In this document: piece by piece, positions 48,194 through 56,237 of the stretch | Position numbering within the stretch: the first letter of the stretch is position 1 | Layout: each line of letters begins with the position of its first letter | Source of the DNA: Paenibacillus sp. BJ-4 | Lineage (GTDB): Bacteria > Bacillota > Bacilli > Paenibacillales > Paenibacillaceae | DNA: 64,000 bases | Assembly: GCF_020404765.1 (NCBI RefSeq) | Contig: NZ_JAIVEM010000149.1 | Span: 315 to 64,314, forward strand | Direction of reading: 5' to 3' | Translations under genes and position numbers: made by a program | The notes under the pieces: generated by a model | What the model was told of the DNA's origin: nothing | What the model saw: the letters and a program-made list of their open reading frames with translations, nothing else | Database searches by the model: none

Positions 48194-48260
48194 ATTCACG
48201 AAGTTCGTGAATATGACGAAGAGAGCATTCTTTCGGAAGTTCGTAAATAAGACGTTATCT
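48194..48260 (+). repeat. attI-like site before the first cassette
   Basis: The segment starts with a perfect inverted repeat, ATTCACGAA-G-TTCGTGAAT (48194-48212), which carries the same inner-arm words as the attC-like sites. It ends in AAATAAGACGTTATCTG, whose core GTTATCT (48254-48260) equals the right core of the array repeats. The first cassette gene begins 27 bases later, the usual distance after each repeat. It has only the right half of a repeat and so is the natural insertion point. Confidence 0.7.
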
Positions 48261-48286
48261 GTAATTGATAAAGGAGAATTTTTAAA

Positions 48287-49168
48287 ATGCATAACTTTAA
48301 ATATTATAGATTTACAAATGATGATGAGAAACCGGATGACTCCACAGATCTTTCTAAACAATTGTATAAAGTCACAGGGCATCATTCTAATGATTATATA
48401 AAGCCAGTAGTAAATCCTGACGGAGATTTGTGTACAATTTTATCCGATGAGTCAGAGTTCAAAGGAAATTATGGGGTTTGCTTAGTTATGATCCCTTTTT
48501 TGGACATTAACTTTTTGAATGGACTTGAAAAAAAGCTTGAGGATTTAGTGTTACAATTTGGAATTGAGAAAATTCACTTTACTGATATTTATGGTTCCAA
48601 ACAACTCAAAAACAGAAGAGATGAATTTATTATTGGGTACACTGAAATTGTAAATCAGATACCTAAAGCCGCTTTATTTATTGGGAAAAGTAGAGAAGAA
48701 TTACTGATCGAATTAAATGAGGGGGAGATGAGTAATGAAGAGATATACTTTACTTTATTTTGGAACAATTTCGAGAGAGTAATAACTATTCCAAATACTC
48801 AGAATAATATTTATCATATATCTTTTGAACAAGAGTACTCTTTAGATGGAAAGATAAAAAATGTTGCTGATATTACTTTCAGAAAACTATATTCTGGAAT
48901 TGAACAATTGTATGAGAAATTTCCGGACAAGTATATTTCTATATGCAAGCATCCACATTTTCATTCAAAAGCTGCTTTACTTTATAGTTCACTAGCTGAT
49001 CTTGCTGCATATATTCCTAACAAAATTCAGCAAAAAATTGATTCGGGCGTGCCTAAGCCAAAGATTATAAAAATTTATAAGAGCGAATTGAATCTTATAA
49101 AAACAGTTTTCCAAAATTACTCAGGAATAGGTAGTAAAGAACTAATAGAGATTATTAATGAATCATAA
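48287..49168 (+). CDS. Cassette 1: DUF3800-like protein
   Basis: A 293-residue protein from ATG 48287 after AAAGGAG. Features recall DUF3800: an Asp-Glu pair near residue 53 (LSDESEFKGNYGVCLVMI), EKIHFTDIYGSKQLKNRRDEF in the middle, and the conserved C-terminal HSKAALLYSSLADLAAYI. DUF3800 is a predicted RNase H-fold family that is frequent on phages and mobile elements. It is the first and therefore presumably newest cassette, and is much more AT-rich than the recombinase. The family match is by motif and only moderate. Confidence 0.7.
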   Translation: MHNFKYYRFTNDDEKPDDSTDLSKQLYKVTGHHSNDYIKPVVNPDGDLCTILSDESEFKGNYGVCLVMIPFLDINFLNGLEKKLEDLVLQFGIEKIHFTDIYGSKQLKNRRDEFIIGYTEIVNQIPKAALFIGKSREELLIELNEGEMSNEEIYFTLFWNNFERVITIPNTQNNIYHISFEQEYSLDGKIKNVADITFRKLYSGIEQLYEKFPDKYISICKHPHFHSKAALLYSSLADLAAYIPNKIQQKIDSGVPKPKIIKIYKSELNLIKTVFQNYSGIGSKELIEIINES

Positions 49169-49200
49169 AGTAGGAAGTAATTCAGGAAGATATCAACTAC

Positions 49201-49296
49201 AGATAACAGAATATTCACGCTGCGGACATTCGTCCTGGGTCCGGCATTCGCCGAACACTCAGCATACGCTGAGTCGTGAATACGGGAACGTTATAG
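49201..49296 (+). repeat. attC-like site 1
   Basis: Left core AGATAAC (49201-49207), right core GTTATAG (49290-49296). Inner arms AATATTCACG and CGTGAATA pair; inside are small GC-rich hairpins. Intact; ends cassette 1. Confidence 0.8.
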
Positions 49297-49421
49297 GAAA
49301 TCAGCGCAAAACAAAAATATAAACATAGCTAAACCAAAGATGAAAGGAGAATACTGATGTATGAGAACTCTGAAAAAAAGATACGATTCTTTAGAAAGAT
49401 CCAACTGTTTCATTGGTGGTA

Positions 49422-49487
49422 ATGATGTGTGGCGTAGCGGGCTCTGGTAAAACTACTTTTACTCAGCAGTTAGAGAAAGATGGTTAA
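49422..49487 (+). pseudogene. Cassette 2: truncated P-loop kinase fragment
   Basis: The frame MMCGVAGSGKTTFTQQLEKDG ends in a stop after 21 codons. It is the N-terminus of a small AAA/kinase-type protein with an intact Walker A (GVAGSGKTT); everything after it is missing. A CTCAGGG / CCCTGAG hairpin follows at 49517-49544. It marks cassette 2 as damaged. Confidence 0.6.
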
Positions 49488-49655
49488 AAAATAACCAAAT
49501 TCAATTTGAAAAAAGACTCAGGGCGTAGAATAAGCAACCCTGAGCCTTTGTTGCGTTCAATAAAATCGTAAGCCTTGGACGATAAATAAGCCCTAGATTG
49601 CCGCTGGTATAGTAGACTGTCGTTTTCCTATCCCAAAAGGCCATATTATTTAGTG

Positions 49656-50030
49656 CTATTGTCTTATAATAAGAATGTCTCGAGGCGGTCTTCCAGTGCT
49701 TTGAATTTGAGATATTTCCGTGCTAGTAAGATTGCGGCCTACCAAGATTAACGAAGATGTGACGTTGTTGAAATTGAAATTACCCAAGTTAGCCACATTT
49801 TGACTGCCACGGAACACCCGGAATGACCCCTGAAAGTTAATTCCCGAAAACAGTACAAGTGTTACTTGAGTGCTTTGCACAACATTTCTGAGTCGAAAGC
49901 TTGAAAGCGCATTGTCAAACCGAAACGCTCCAAGATCACGAACCGCAACCCCTCCACGTCTGAAGAGGATCCGACGACCAGAAAAATTGGTACCAGACCA
50001 AAGTGCAAGACGTACATCACTGTTTGCCAA
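49656..50030 (-). CDS. Cassette 2: beta/gamma-crystallin fold protein, reverse orientation
   Basis: A 124-residue protein starting at TTG 50030 after AAAAGGAG. Two homologous halves with Greek-key strands are visible: VRLALWSGTNFSGRRILFRRG and RDLGAFRFDNALSSFRL; then VTLVLFSGINFQGSFRVFRGS and ANLGNFNFNNVTSSLIL. The F/W-SG-x-NF-x-G strand with Ser at the later turn is typical for microbial beta/gamma-crystallins, which often bind Ca2+. No signal peptide is visible. It is one of few genes in the array on the minus strand. A role in spore, stress or structural coat is only inference. Confidence 0.8.
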   Translation of the reverse strand: MANSDVRLALWSGTNFSGRRILFRRGGVAVRDLGAFRFDNALSSFRLRNVVQSTQVTLVLFSGINFQGSFRVFRGSQNVANLGNFNFNNVTSSLILVGRNLTSTEISQIQSTGRPPRDILIIRQ

Positions 50031-50145
50031 CTAAATCACTCCTTTTCTAAGGTTGATATAGTGTATTGCGGTTTTTATGAATGGTATAGACAAATAGAGC
50101 AGGGTGATAGTCTGATTTTACTAAAATAGGATAGGTGTCGGTCGT

Positions 50146-50259
50146 ATGACAAAGAGCGCTGATTTAGTCGAAGAATTCAATGAATTTTTTATGGAAGTAG
50201 AAAAAAAGCATTACCAAAGGGCTTATGCCGGAGGAGGAGGAAACCTTAAAAAAAGTTAA
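50146..50259 (+). CDS. Cassette 2: 37-residue ORF of unknown nature
   Basis: ATG 50146 opens MTKSADLVEEFNEFFMEVEKKHYQ and ends RAYAGGGGNLKKS. The acidic helix looks like real coding sequence, but the Gly-run end suggests a truncated or frameshifted gene. No clear ribosome site is seen. It may be the last remnant of the original cassette 2 gene before its att site. Confidence 0.35.
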   Translation: MTKSADLVEEFNEFFMEVEKKHYQRAYAGGGGNLKKS

Positions 50260-50382
50260 AACAACGATATGGAAAAGGCATATTTTTACCCTCAAGAGAA
50301 GGTTCCTACCCTGTGGCGAAAGAAGGAGATTCGATAAGGAACAACAAGCTTCCAATAGTTTTTCGAAGAAGATGCTTACATC

Positions 50383-50527
50383 CTATAACAACGTATTCAC
50401 GCATCGGGGCTACCGCCCCTCGGTTGCCAGATGTATAATCATGGAAGAAGCTCAGACAACAAACGCCCCAGCCTAAGATAAGAGCCATCTAAGGCAGGGG
50501 CGTTTCGTGAATACAACAACGTTATAC
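50383..50527 (+). repeat. attC-like site 2
   Basis: Left core CTATAAC (50383-50389), right core GTTATAC (50521-50527); inner arms CGTATTCACGC and TCGTGAATAC. The centre has a long hairpin with AACGCCCC / GGGGCGTT around GCCTAAGATAAGAGCCATC. Intact. Confidence 0.8.
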
Positions 50528-50542
50528 AATAGAATCAAAATG

Positions 50543-50562
50543 AAAAAGAGCCAGAAGGCTCT
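50543..50562 (-). terminator. Terminator of the minus-strand gene in cassette 3
   Basis: AGAGCC-AGAA-GGCTCT hairpin overlapping the gene end, with a T-run on the minus strand. Confidence 0.65.
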
Positions 50563-50849
50563 CAATCTAAAGATATATGTAATTCGTTATGCAGGTGAAG
50601 AGCGTCCTTAAAACCTTGCAAATAAATTTCACGTTCTAAAATAGCTTGAACAGAAAGCTCAGCATCATCGTAAAGGAATAGGGTCTTCTGTATATTCTCC
50701 GGTACTCCTTCATGTAACTGCTTGAAGTAGAGATTCCGTTCGGATGAGAACTGGTTGTAGCTGGAGTTGTTTTTGATAAGCTCGCCATATAAAGATTCAA
50801 TTCGAGTATGAATCAGTGAATCAAGTAAGACTTCTAAAGAATTATGCAT
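50562..50849 (-). CDS. Cassette 3: DUF6809-like small protein
   Basis: A 95-residue protein from ATG 50849 (a longer start at 50861 is possible). It is helical and acidic, with the C-terminal motif YDDAELSVQAILEREIYLQGFKDALHL that resembles the end of DUF6809 proteins (...AQSEID...E.FI.GF.LGA...). It is divergent from an HTH gene at 51021 with 170 bases between them. The same pair, diverged in sequence, occurs again at 57519-58184. A divergent small acidic protein and an HTH regulator look like a toxin-antitoxin or auto-regulated module; this is inference. Confidence 0.75.
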   Translation of the reverse strand: MHNSLEVLLDSLIHTRIESLYGELIKNNSSYNQFSSERNLYFKQLHEGVPENIQKTLFLYDDAELSVQAILEREIYLQGFKDALHLHNELHISLD

Positions 50850-51020
50850 TTTGAACACCATCCAATGTATTTGATTTTATGAATAAAAGTTCAACTTATT
50901 AAACATAATTTTATCATATCAAATAATTAAGTCAATACATGTTGAAGATGTTTTTGATAAAGAAAATATACTTTCATATAATTAAAGAAAAATTCACTTG
51001 ATGTATGAAAGGAATATCAG

Positions 51021-51224
51021 ATGATTAGTTATAAACCTTTTCAAAAATTATTGATCGACAGGGAGATTAAGAAGCAGGATTTATTGAAAATGACAGGTAT
51101 CTCGTCTGCTACAATGGCGAAACTCAATACGAACGAATATGTGTCGTTAGAAGTGATTGATAAATTATGTGCGGCTTTAGGTTGTCAGCCAGGAGATTTA
51201 TTGGAACATATAGCAGAACAATGA
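51021..51224 (+). CDS. Cassette 3: Cro/CI-type HTH regulator (YozG-like)
   Basis: A 67-residue single-domain HTH protein: KPFQKLLIDREIKKQDLLKMTGISSATMAKLNTNEY and VSLEVIDKLCAALGCQPGDLLEHI. This is the short XRE form common in toxin-antitoxin and small regulators. It starts at ATG 51021 after AAAGGAAT. It pairs with the divergent gene at 50562. Confidence 0.85.
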   Translation: MISYKPFQKLLIDREIKKQDLLKMTGISSATMAKLNTNEYVSLEVIDKLCAALGCQPGDLLEHIAEQ

Positions 51225-51274
51225 CAGATTAGAATCAAGAATGAATGTTGGTTAACCGAAGAAGTGATTCCATC

Positions 51275-51390
51275 GTATAACATAATATTCAAGCAGCGGC
51301 TCCTTTGGAGCCTTGGTCTGCGAGAAGGATTTCAGGGAAGCATTTCAGTAGACAACCCCTTCGGGGTTCATGAATACAGGAACGTTAGAA
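51275..51390 (+). repeat. attC-like site 3
   Basis: Left core GTATAAC (51275-51281), right core GTTAGAA (51384-51390). Inner arms AATATTCAAG / CATGAATA; GGCTCC / GGAGCC and ACCCCTTCGGGGTT hairpins within. Nearly the same as site 9b at 56833, so one is a copy of the other family member. Intact. Confidence 0.8.
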
Positions 51391-51425
51391 GAAATGGCCG
51401 TTAAAAATTAGTTAGGAGAGAACTT

Positions 51426-52175
51426 ATGCATGAGTCAATCGCAATTATTTCAGATATTCATAGTAATAGTTTTGCATTAGAAGCTGTACTAAAGGATATT
51501 TCAGTACGGGACATTCAATTAATAGTGAATTTAGGAGATAGTTTGTTCGGTCCCATTGATCCATTAGGTACCGCTAAACAATTATTGGACAACAAAAATA
51601 TAATAAATATTATGGGGAATTGTGACGAAATTCTTTTAAAAGAAGAAAGTAATTTAGCTACCTATAAATTTGTAAAACCATTACTAAATAATGAGATCAA
51701 GAACTGGATTAGTTCGTTTAAAAAGACATGGGTAATTGAAGACCTTTTGTTTTGTCATGGAACCCCATTTTTAAATGACCAGTATTTGTTAGAAGAAGTA
51801 GATGAAGATGGTGTTAGATATAAGAGTCTCGATCATCTCTCAATGGAACTTGAGAAAGTTCCGCAGAACTATATATTTTGTGGACACAGTCACGTGTTTA
51901 GAACGGCTTATTTATCGAATGGTAAGTTAATTATAAATGCTGGTAGTGTAGGTTTGCCTGCCTATGATGATGAATTGCCATATCCACATGTGATGGAATC
52001 AAACTCACCTTATGCTGAATATGTCATTGCCTACAAGACTGCTGCGACAAAAAAGTGGAGTTTTGAACATGTAATGATTCACTATGATTGGGATAAAGCT
52101 AGTTCAATTGCTGAAGATAACGGACGAAAAGATTATGCGTTTGCTATAAAGTCTGGGAGAGCATTTAGGATGTAA
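51426..52175 (+). CDS. Cassette 4: metallophosphoesterase (YfcE/MJ0936-like)
   Basis: A 249-residue calcineurin-like phosphoesterase. Metal-binding motifs occur in order: SDIHSNSF, NLGDSLFG, IMGNCDE, CHGTPF and FCGHSHVF, then NAGSVGLP. This set fits the YfcE/MJ0936 group of phosphodiesterases. It starts at ATG 51426 after TAGGAGAG. In the array it may act on nucleotide signals or nucleic acid ends; substrate unknown. Confidence 0.92.
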   Translation: MHESIAIISDIHSNSFALEAVLKDISVRDIQLIVNLGDSLFGPIDPLGTAKQLLDNKNIINIMGNCDEILLKEESNLATYKFVKPLLNNEIKNWISSFKKTWVIEDLLFCHGTPFLNDQYLLEEVDEDGVRYKSLDHLSMELEKVPQNYIFCGHSHVFRTAYLSNGKLIINAGSVGLPAYDDELPYPHVMESNSPYAEYVIAYKTAATKKWSFEHVMIHYDWDKASSIAEDNGRKDYAFAIKSGRAFRM

Positions 52176-52196
52176 TTCGAGGAGGACGGCCACATC

Positions 52197-52356
52197 TTCT
52201 AACAATGCATTCCAGCTTCGTCGCTGACGCTCCTCGGTCGCCTAGAAGATTCTCTGAGAAGTGGAATCAGGCGACACATTCAACCAGCTAAGTCTGACGA
52301 CCCGTTCCCTTCGGTCACTTAAGCTGCTTGAACGTCAGGAATGCCAAACGTTAGCT
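52197..52356 (+). repeat. attC-like site 4
   Basis: Left core TTCTAAC (52197-52203), right core GTTAGCT (52350-52356). Inner arms GCATTCC / GGAATGC. This belongs to a second sequence type of the family, shared with 9a and 12. Intact. Confidence 0.8.
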
Positions 52357-52382
52357 GAAATTTCGAAAAAAAGGAGATAAAC

Positions 52383-53425
52383 ATGAAATTTAATTTGTAT
52401 GATAATGGTATCGATTCTTTTGCTAGTGGCAACGAATTTTATAATAAATACCTACAATCAGATAATTTATTTGAAAGTAATGGATTTAGATATTTAAAAT
52501 TATCAGTTATTTGCTTTCAAAATGCAGCGGAAATCTTTTTAAAGTATTATTTGTCAAAAAAAATGAACTATTAATTTATGAGGAACTTTCAAATCCAAAT
52601 CTATTAGAAGTTATAAGAATTCATGAACAAATTAATCATAAAAGAGCATTAAATGAGCTTGTAAATTCAAGAGATATTCATATTAAAACTATTTCGTACA
52701 AAGAAGCGATAAACAGAGTAAGTAGCTTTATAGGAATTAAGGATAGCGATCGGTTATCTCTTGATGCAATGGGGCGGATTAGAAATAAAGTAACACATTT
52801 TGGTATATATAGAGAAATTGATTTTCATGAAATCATTGGAACAATAAATAATACTATAGAATTTATTATTGAGAATTTATTTCCTACTTTCATGAGTGAC
52901 AGAACTGAATATTTAAATTTAGATGAACTAATTACAAAGATTAAGGAAACTTTAGAATTGGCTAGGTATCAGGAGCACAGTTATTGGTCTGGTTATTTCG
53001 GAGAAGAGTTTAAAGATTTGAATGAATTAATTGATGAGGTCAAGAATGATAACGAGTTTCAGGTGTTCTTAGAGCAGAATAGAATGGAGATGTTTATTGA
53101 ACGAGATTTTCATATTGATTCAAGTGCATTTAATATTTTCATCTTTGATGATGACGAGGATAAATCACTAGAGTTCTATACCGTTAATTACCCAAGTTTG
53201 AATATTACCTTAATGAAGGATAATCAAGATAGGGTATGTGCTTACATTGACCACTATTATAATTTACTGAATGAAGATGATAAAGCAATTTATGAATGTA
53301 GCAGATTAACGGAGATATCTAGTGGGAATTTCGATTTTTTTGGATCAAAGAAGCAATTTAAAAAAAAGAAATATAACTCAAACACTTTAAAATCTATTCT
53401 TAAAAAGAGTATTCTTGAAAGTTAA
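52383..53425 (+). pseudogene. Cassette 5: HEPN-like protein, frameshifted in an A8 run
   Basis: 52383-52574 begins MKFNLYDNGIDSFASGNEF with LSVICFQNAAEIFLKYYLSKK and stops. The other frame resumes NELLIYEELSNPNLLE and continues to 53425. The shift is exactly at A8 (52556-52563); one more A, or a -1 slip on A-AAA-AAA, joins them into about 347 residues. The N-terminal half is helical and carries RNKVTH, the R-x4-H signature of HEPN RNases. HEPN proteins are frequent in toxin and antiviral systems. Whether the shift is programmed, a mutation or a sequencing error cannot be told here. ATG 52383 follows AAAAAAGGAG. Confidence 0.65.
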
Positions 53426-53443
53426 TCAGGAAGTCTGAACTCC

Positions 53444-53601
53444 AGCTAACATTGTATCTACGCTACGGGCGTTGCCCTTGGTTCGCCAGAAGTGGTAGGC
53501 ATAGAAGAAGACTCAGCGAACAACCCTGCGAGGCTATCCATCGGATCCGGTCGCTTTGCGCTCTTAAGCTTCTCGGGTTCGTAGATACAGAAACGTTATA
53601 T
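53444..53601 (+). repeat. attC-like site 5
   Basis: Left core AGCTAAC (53444-53450), right core GTTATAT (53595-53601); inner arms GTATCTACGC and GTAGATAC. Intact, with a different inner-arm word from sites 1-3. Confidence 0.78.
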
Positions 53602-53654
53602 GAAAGATCGGTAGACCTTTAAAAAGAGAAGAATTAGAAAAGGGGATAATAAAA

Positions 53655-54089
53655 ATGGATGAAATTTACTTTTTAAGACATTACCTCTCGTCTCTCAAGT
53701 ATCGATGTTCAAAAGCAATTCTAAATGCTCCAAGTAATTACCCGAATTATGAGCTCGGTAACGGTGTAAGAACTCCAATTGAAATTTTGGCACACATGTC
53801 TGATGTCATAAGATATGCCCAATCCGTTTTTGATAACCAAGTACAACTTAAGAAAGAATCAGGAAACTGGAATGACGAAGTACAGACATTTTTTAATGAG
53901 CTGCATAACTTAGACAATTTAATGAAATCAAATGGAATACCAAACAAAGATAGAATTATCGAAAAACTGATTCAAGGGCCATTATCAGATGCAATGACAC
54001 ATGTTGGTCAATTGTCAATGATAAGAAGAATGGCTGGAGATTCAATACCTGGAGAGAATTTCTTTATTGCTGAAGTAAAGGTTGAATAG
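53655..54089 (+). CDS. Cassette 6: DinB-like four-helix protein
   Basis: A 144-residue protein. The start MDEIYFLRHYLSSLKYRCSKAI, the motif LAHMSDVIRYAQ and the later AMTHVGQLSMIRRMAGD place the metal-binding His residues as in DinB/YfiT-type four-helix bundles. Such proteins are metal-dependent thiol transferases or are of unknown role. It starts at ATG 53655 after AAAAGGGG. It is a typical single-gene cassette. Confidence 0.8.
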   Translation: MDEIYFLRHYLSSLKYRCSKAILNAPSNYPNYELGNGVRTPIEILAHMSDVIRYAQSVFDNQVQLKKESGNWNDEVQTFFNELHNLDNLMKSNGIPNKDRIIEKLIQGPLSDAMTHVGQLSMIRRMAGDSIPGENFFIAEVKVE

Positions 54090-54122
54090 TTATTGATAGT
54101 AGTTCAAGCAGACCGATCCTTC

Positions 54123-54288
54123 AGATAACAAAATATTCACGCTTCGGGCCCTTCGGCCCTCGGTTCGCCCGATGAGGCAAAGCTGAAAGTGGATTCAGGC
54201 GAACACACCCCCACCACCCAACCGCGTTGCGGCCAGTCACTTCGTTCCTTTAAGGTGGTGGGGCGTCGTGAATACAACAACGTTATGT
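54123..54288 (+). repeat. attC-like site 6
   Basis: Left core AGATAAC (54123-54129), right core GTTATGT (54282-54288); inner arms AAATATTCACGC and GTCGTGAATA. A GGGCCCTTCGGCCC hairpin and a CCCCCACCACC / GGTGGTGGGG stem lie inside. Intact. Confidence 0.8.
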
Positions 54289-54326
54289 GAAAGAAATGAA
54301 AAGATATATTAATTTGAGGTGATACT

Positions 54327-55181
54327 ATGGAGAAAGAAGAAAAACTCTCATTTATTAAAAGATTTATTGAGGAAGTGAGCACTCATTTTCTCAAGGAAGA
54401 AAGTCCAATGATTATCCAAGAAGATTATGAAAATGTACGTGATATTATATTATTATACGCTAAGCAAACAAATCTGCTTAATGGATTACTGGTCTTACTA
54501 GAGAATAACTATACAGAAGAATCTTATATACTTCTGAGGTCACAAATTAATAATTATATGTTGATTGAATACTTATGTCATGATGATAGTTCAAAATCAA
54601 GATACAAAGAATTCATAATGCAACCGCTTAAATCTGATTATAAGTTTTTGAAAGATCTGAAAAAAGCTATTGATAAGGGATGGTACAGAGATAGTGAATT
54701 TCCAGATAGGATCAATAAATTAAACAATATAAAAAGAGAATTAAGAAGAAATGGATATGATCTAAATAATACGAGAACCTTATCGCCAATTACTGTAGCG
54801 AGTTTAGCGAGAGAAGATAAATTGCAATTTGGCATTTATATATCTTTGTACAGACAAGCCAGTAAGTATGAGCATTCAGATCCAACTTCGTTAGAGGTTT
54901 ATCGAACACAGATTTTAGAAGAATACTCCTCGAGTGTTGTATTTAAGATGGATTTATCAAAATCAAATATTGAAGATGAATTGAAAATTCTTGACATGGC
55001 AAGCAACACTTATTTTTTAACTTTGGCGCATTTGCTACAATACTTAACTCAAAACTATCCCCATTTACTTGAAACTTATGACAAAGCAAAATTGATAGAA
55101 ATAACAGTAAATGCTGCTATACGTCATCCTTCTATTAATAAAGAAGGATTTATTGAAAATCTGATAAATAGAACAGAATGA
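54327..55181 (+). CDS. Cassette 7: DUF5677-like protein
   Basis: A 284-residue helical protein. SYILLRSQINNYMLIEYLCHDD and LYRQASKYEHSDPTSLEVY match the two blocks that define DUF5677 (Arg in an RS-x-x-E/N helix and an S-x-x-x-H motif). The family is uncharacterised and common in defence islands. ATG 54327 follows GAGGTGA. No membrane segment. Confidence 0.7.
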   Translation: MEKEEKLSFIKRFIEEVSTHFLKEESPMIIQEDYENVRDIILLYAKQTNLLNGLLVLLENNYTEESYILLRSQINNYMLIEYLCHDDSSKSRYKEFIMQPLKSDYKFLKDLKKAIDKGWYRDSEFPDRINKLNNIKRELRRNGYDLNNTRTLSPITVASLAREDKLQFGIYISLYRQASKYEHSDPTSLEVYRTQILEEYSSSVVFKMDLSKSNIEDELKILDMASNTYFLTLAHLLQYLTQNYPHLLETYDKAKLIEITVNAAIRHPSINKEGFIENLINRTE

Positions 55182-55211
55182 TTGTGGGTATATCAAGAGG
55201 CCATTTCCTTC

Positions 55212-55310
55212 ACATAACATAATATTCACGCATCGGGCATACGCCCTCGGTCCGGTAGGATCCGGACACATCCGACTTCGTCGGACGTCATGAATACACA
55301 AACGTTATAT
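55212..55310 (+). repeat. attC-like site 7
   Basis: Left core ACATAAC (55212-55218), right core GTTATAT (55304-55310). Inner arms AATATTCACGC and GTCATGAATA; hairpins GGGC-ATAC-GCCC, TCCGG-x-CCGGA and TCCGACTTCGTCGGA follow each other inside. This is one of the shortest and cleanest copies. Confidence 0.82.
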
Positions 55311-55377
55311 GATGTCAGCGGCATATGTTAAAATGATAAAAAGAAGAATTGGGACGAATTTGTAGGAGGTAGAACAC

Positions 55378-55635
55378 ATGAAATGGCAAGAAGTTAGAGA
55401 ACTGTTTCCTGACCAATTTGTGCTGGTTTCTATAATTAATTATCATGAGGAAGATAACAAAAAAATAGTAGATGACGTTGCGCCGATTCGCACAATATCA
55501 GAACAAGATGCGAATAAAGAGTTTTTTCAAGTAAAGCCTGGAAATATGGTGTACCATACATCAAATCAAGACTTTGTGATTCACCTCCGCAGAGATCCAT
55601 TAATGAGAGTAAGACGTAATACTAATGAAAATTAA
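55378..55635 (+). CDS. Cassette 8: small hypothetical protein
   Basis: An 85-residue soluble protein (MKWQEVRELFPDQFVLVSI ... VIHLRRDPLMRVRRN). It overlaps the retropepsin-like gene by 11 bases, and both must be expressed together; ATG 55378 follows GTAGGAGG. The two are probably a functional pair, perhaps regulator and protease or substrate and protease. Family not recognised. Confidence 0.7.
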   Translation: MKWQEVRELFPDQFVLVSIINYHEEDNKKIVDDVAPIRTISEQDANKEFFQVKPGNMVYHTSNQDFVIHLRRDPLMRVRRNTNEN

Positions 55636-55996
55636 CTATGATGGTCAGTTAATTACAACGTCACTTACCATTACATTTAGAGGAAGAGTATTGAGAATAG
55701 ATGATGTAATTATAGATACAGGATCTTCACATACTATAATTAGTCCTGATATTTTAGAGGAAATCGGTGTGACTTACGAAACAGGGGATTCAATATATGA
55801 AGCATATGGGATCGGAGGAAGTATTCCTTTCTACACAAAAATTATGGACAGGATTGAAATAGGTACAAATAGCATTCAAAATATAGAAATAGATGTAGGC
55901 ATACTGCCTAAAGATCATAAAGGACTCCTCGGATTGGATATTCTTAAACAACAAAATTTTATTATTGACTTGAAAACATTAGAATTACGTAAGTGA
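55625..55996 (+). CDS. Cassette 8: retropepsin-like aspartic protease
   Basis: A 123-residue single-lobe aspartyl protease. The catalytic motif is IIDTGSSHTIIS with Asp31; the flap region AYGIGGSIPFY and the end LLGLDILKQQNFIIDL complete the fold. Single-lobe proteases act as homodimers. Its start lies within the end of the 85-residue gene, indicating translational coupling. A role in processing the partner or a cell protein is inference. Confidence 0.88.
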   Translation: MKINYDGQLITTSLTITFRGRVLRIDDVIIDTGSSHTIISPDILEEIGVTYETGDSIYEAYGIGGSIPFYTKIMDRIEIGTNSIQNIEIDVGILPKDHKGLLGLDILKQQNFIIDLKTLELRK

Positions 55997-56044
55997 ATTT
56001 TGAAAAAGAATAAGTGAAGTAAAATCGAAAATGTCGCCGAAAAC

Positions 56045-56189
56045 ATATAACAATGCATCTAAGCTGCGGGGATTTTGCCCCTTGATTATTAGGTGTCAAG
56101 CACAGAAGCATATTCAGATAACATACGACCTGACCTAAGATAAGAGCTATCTAAGGTCAGGTCACGTCATAGATACGGAAACGATAGAT
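56045..56189 (+). repeat. attC-like site 8, right core mutated
   Basis: Left core ATATAAC (56045-56051). The right core reads GATAGAT (56183-56189) where GTTA is expected, so the central TT step is lost. Inner arms AATGCATCTAAG / CATAGATAC, and a CGACCTGACC / GGTCAGGTCA stem. Probably inactive. Confidence 0.7.
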
Positions 56190-56237
56190 GAAAGCACCCA
56201 AATAAATAAAACCATCTATAAAGGATGAAAAGAAAAA

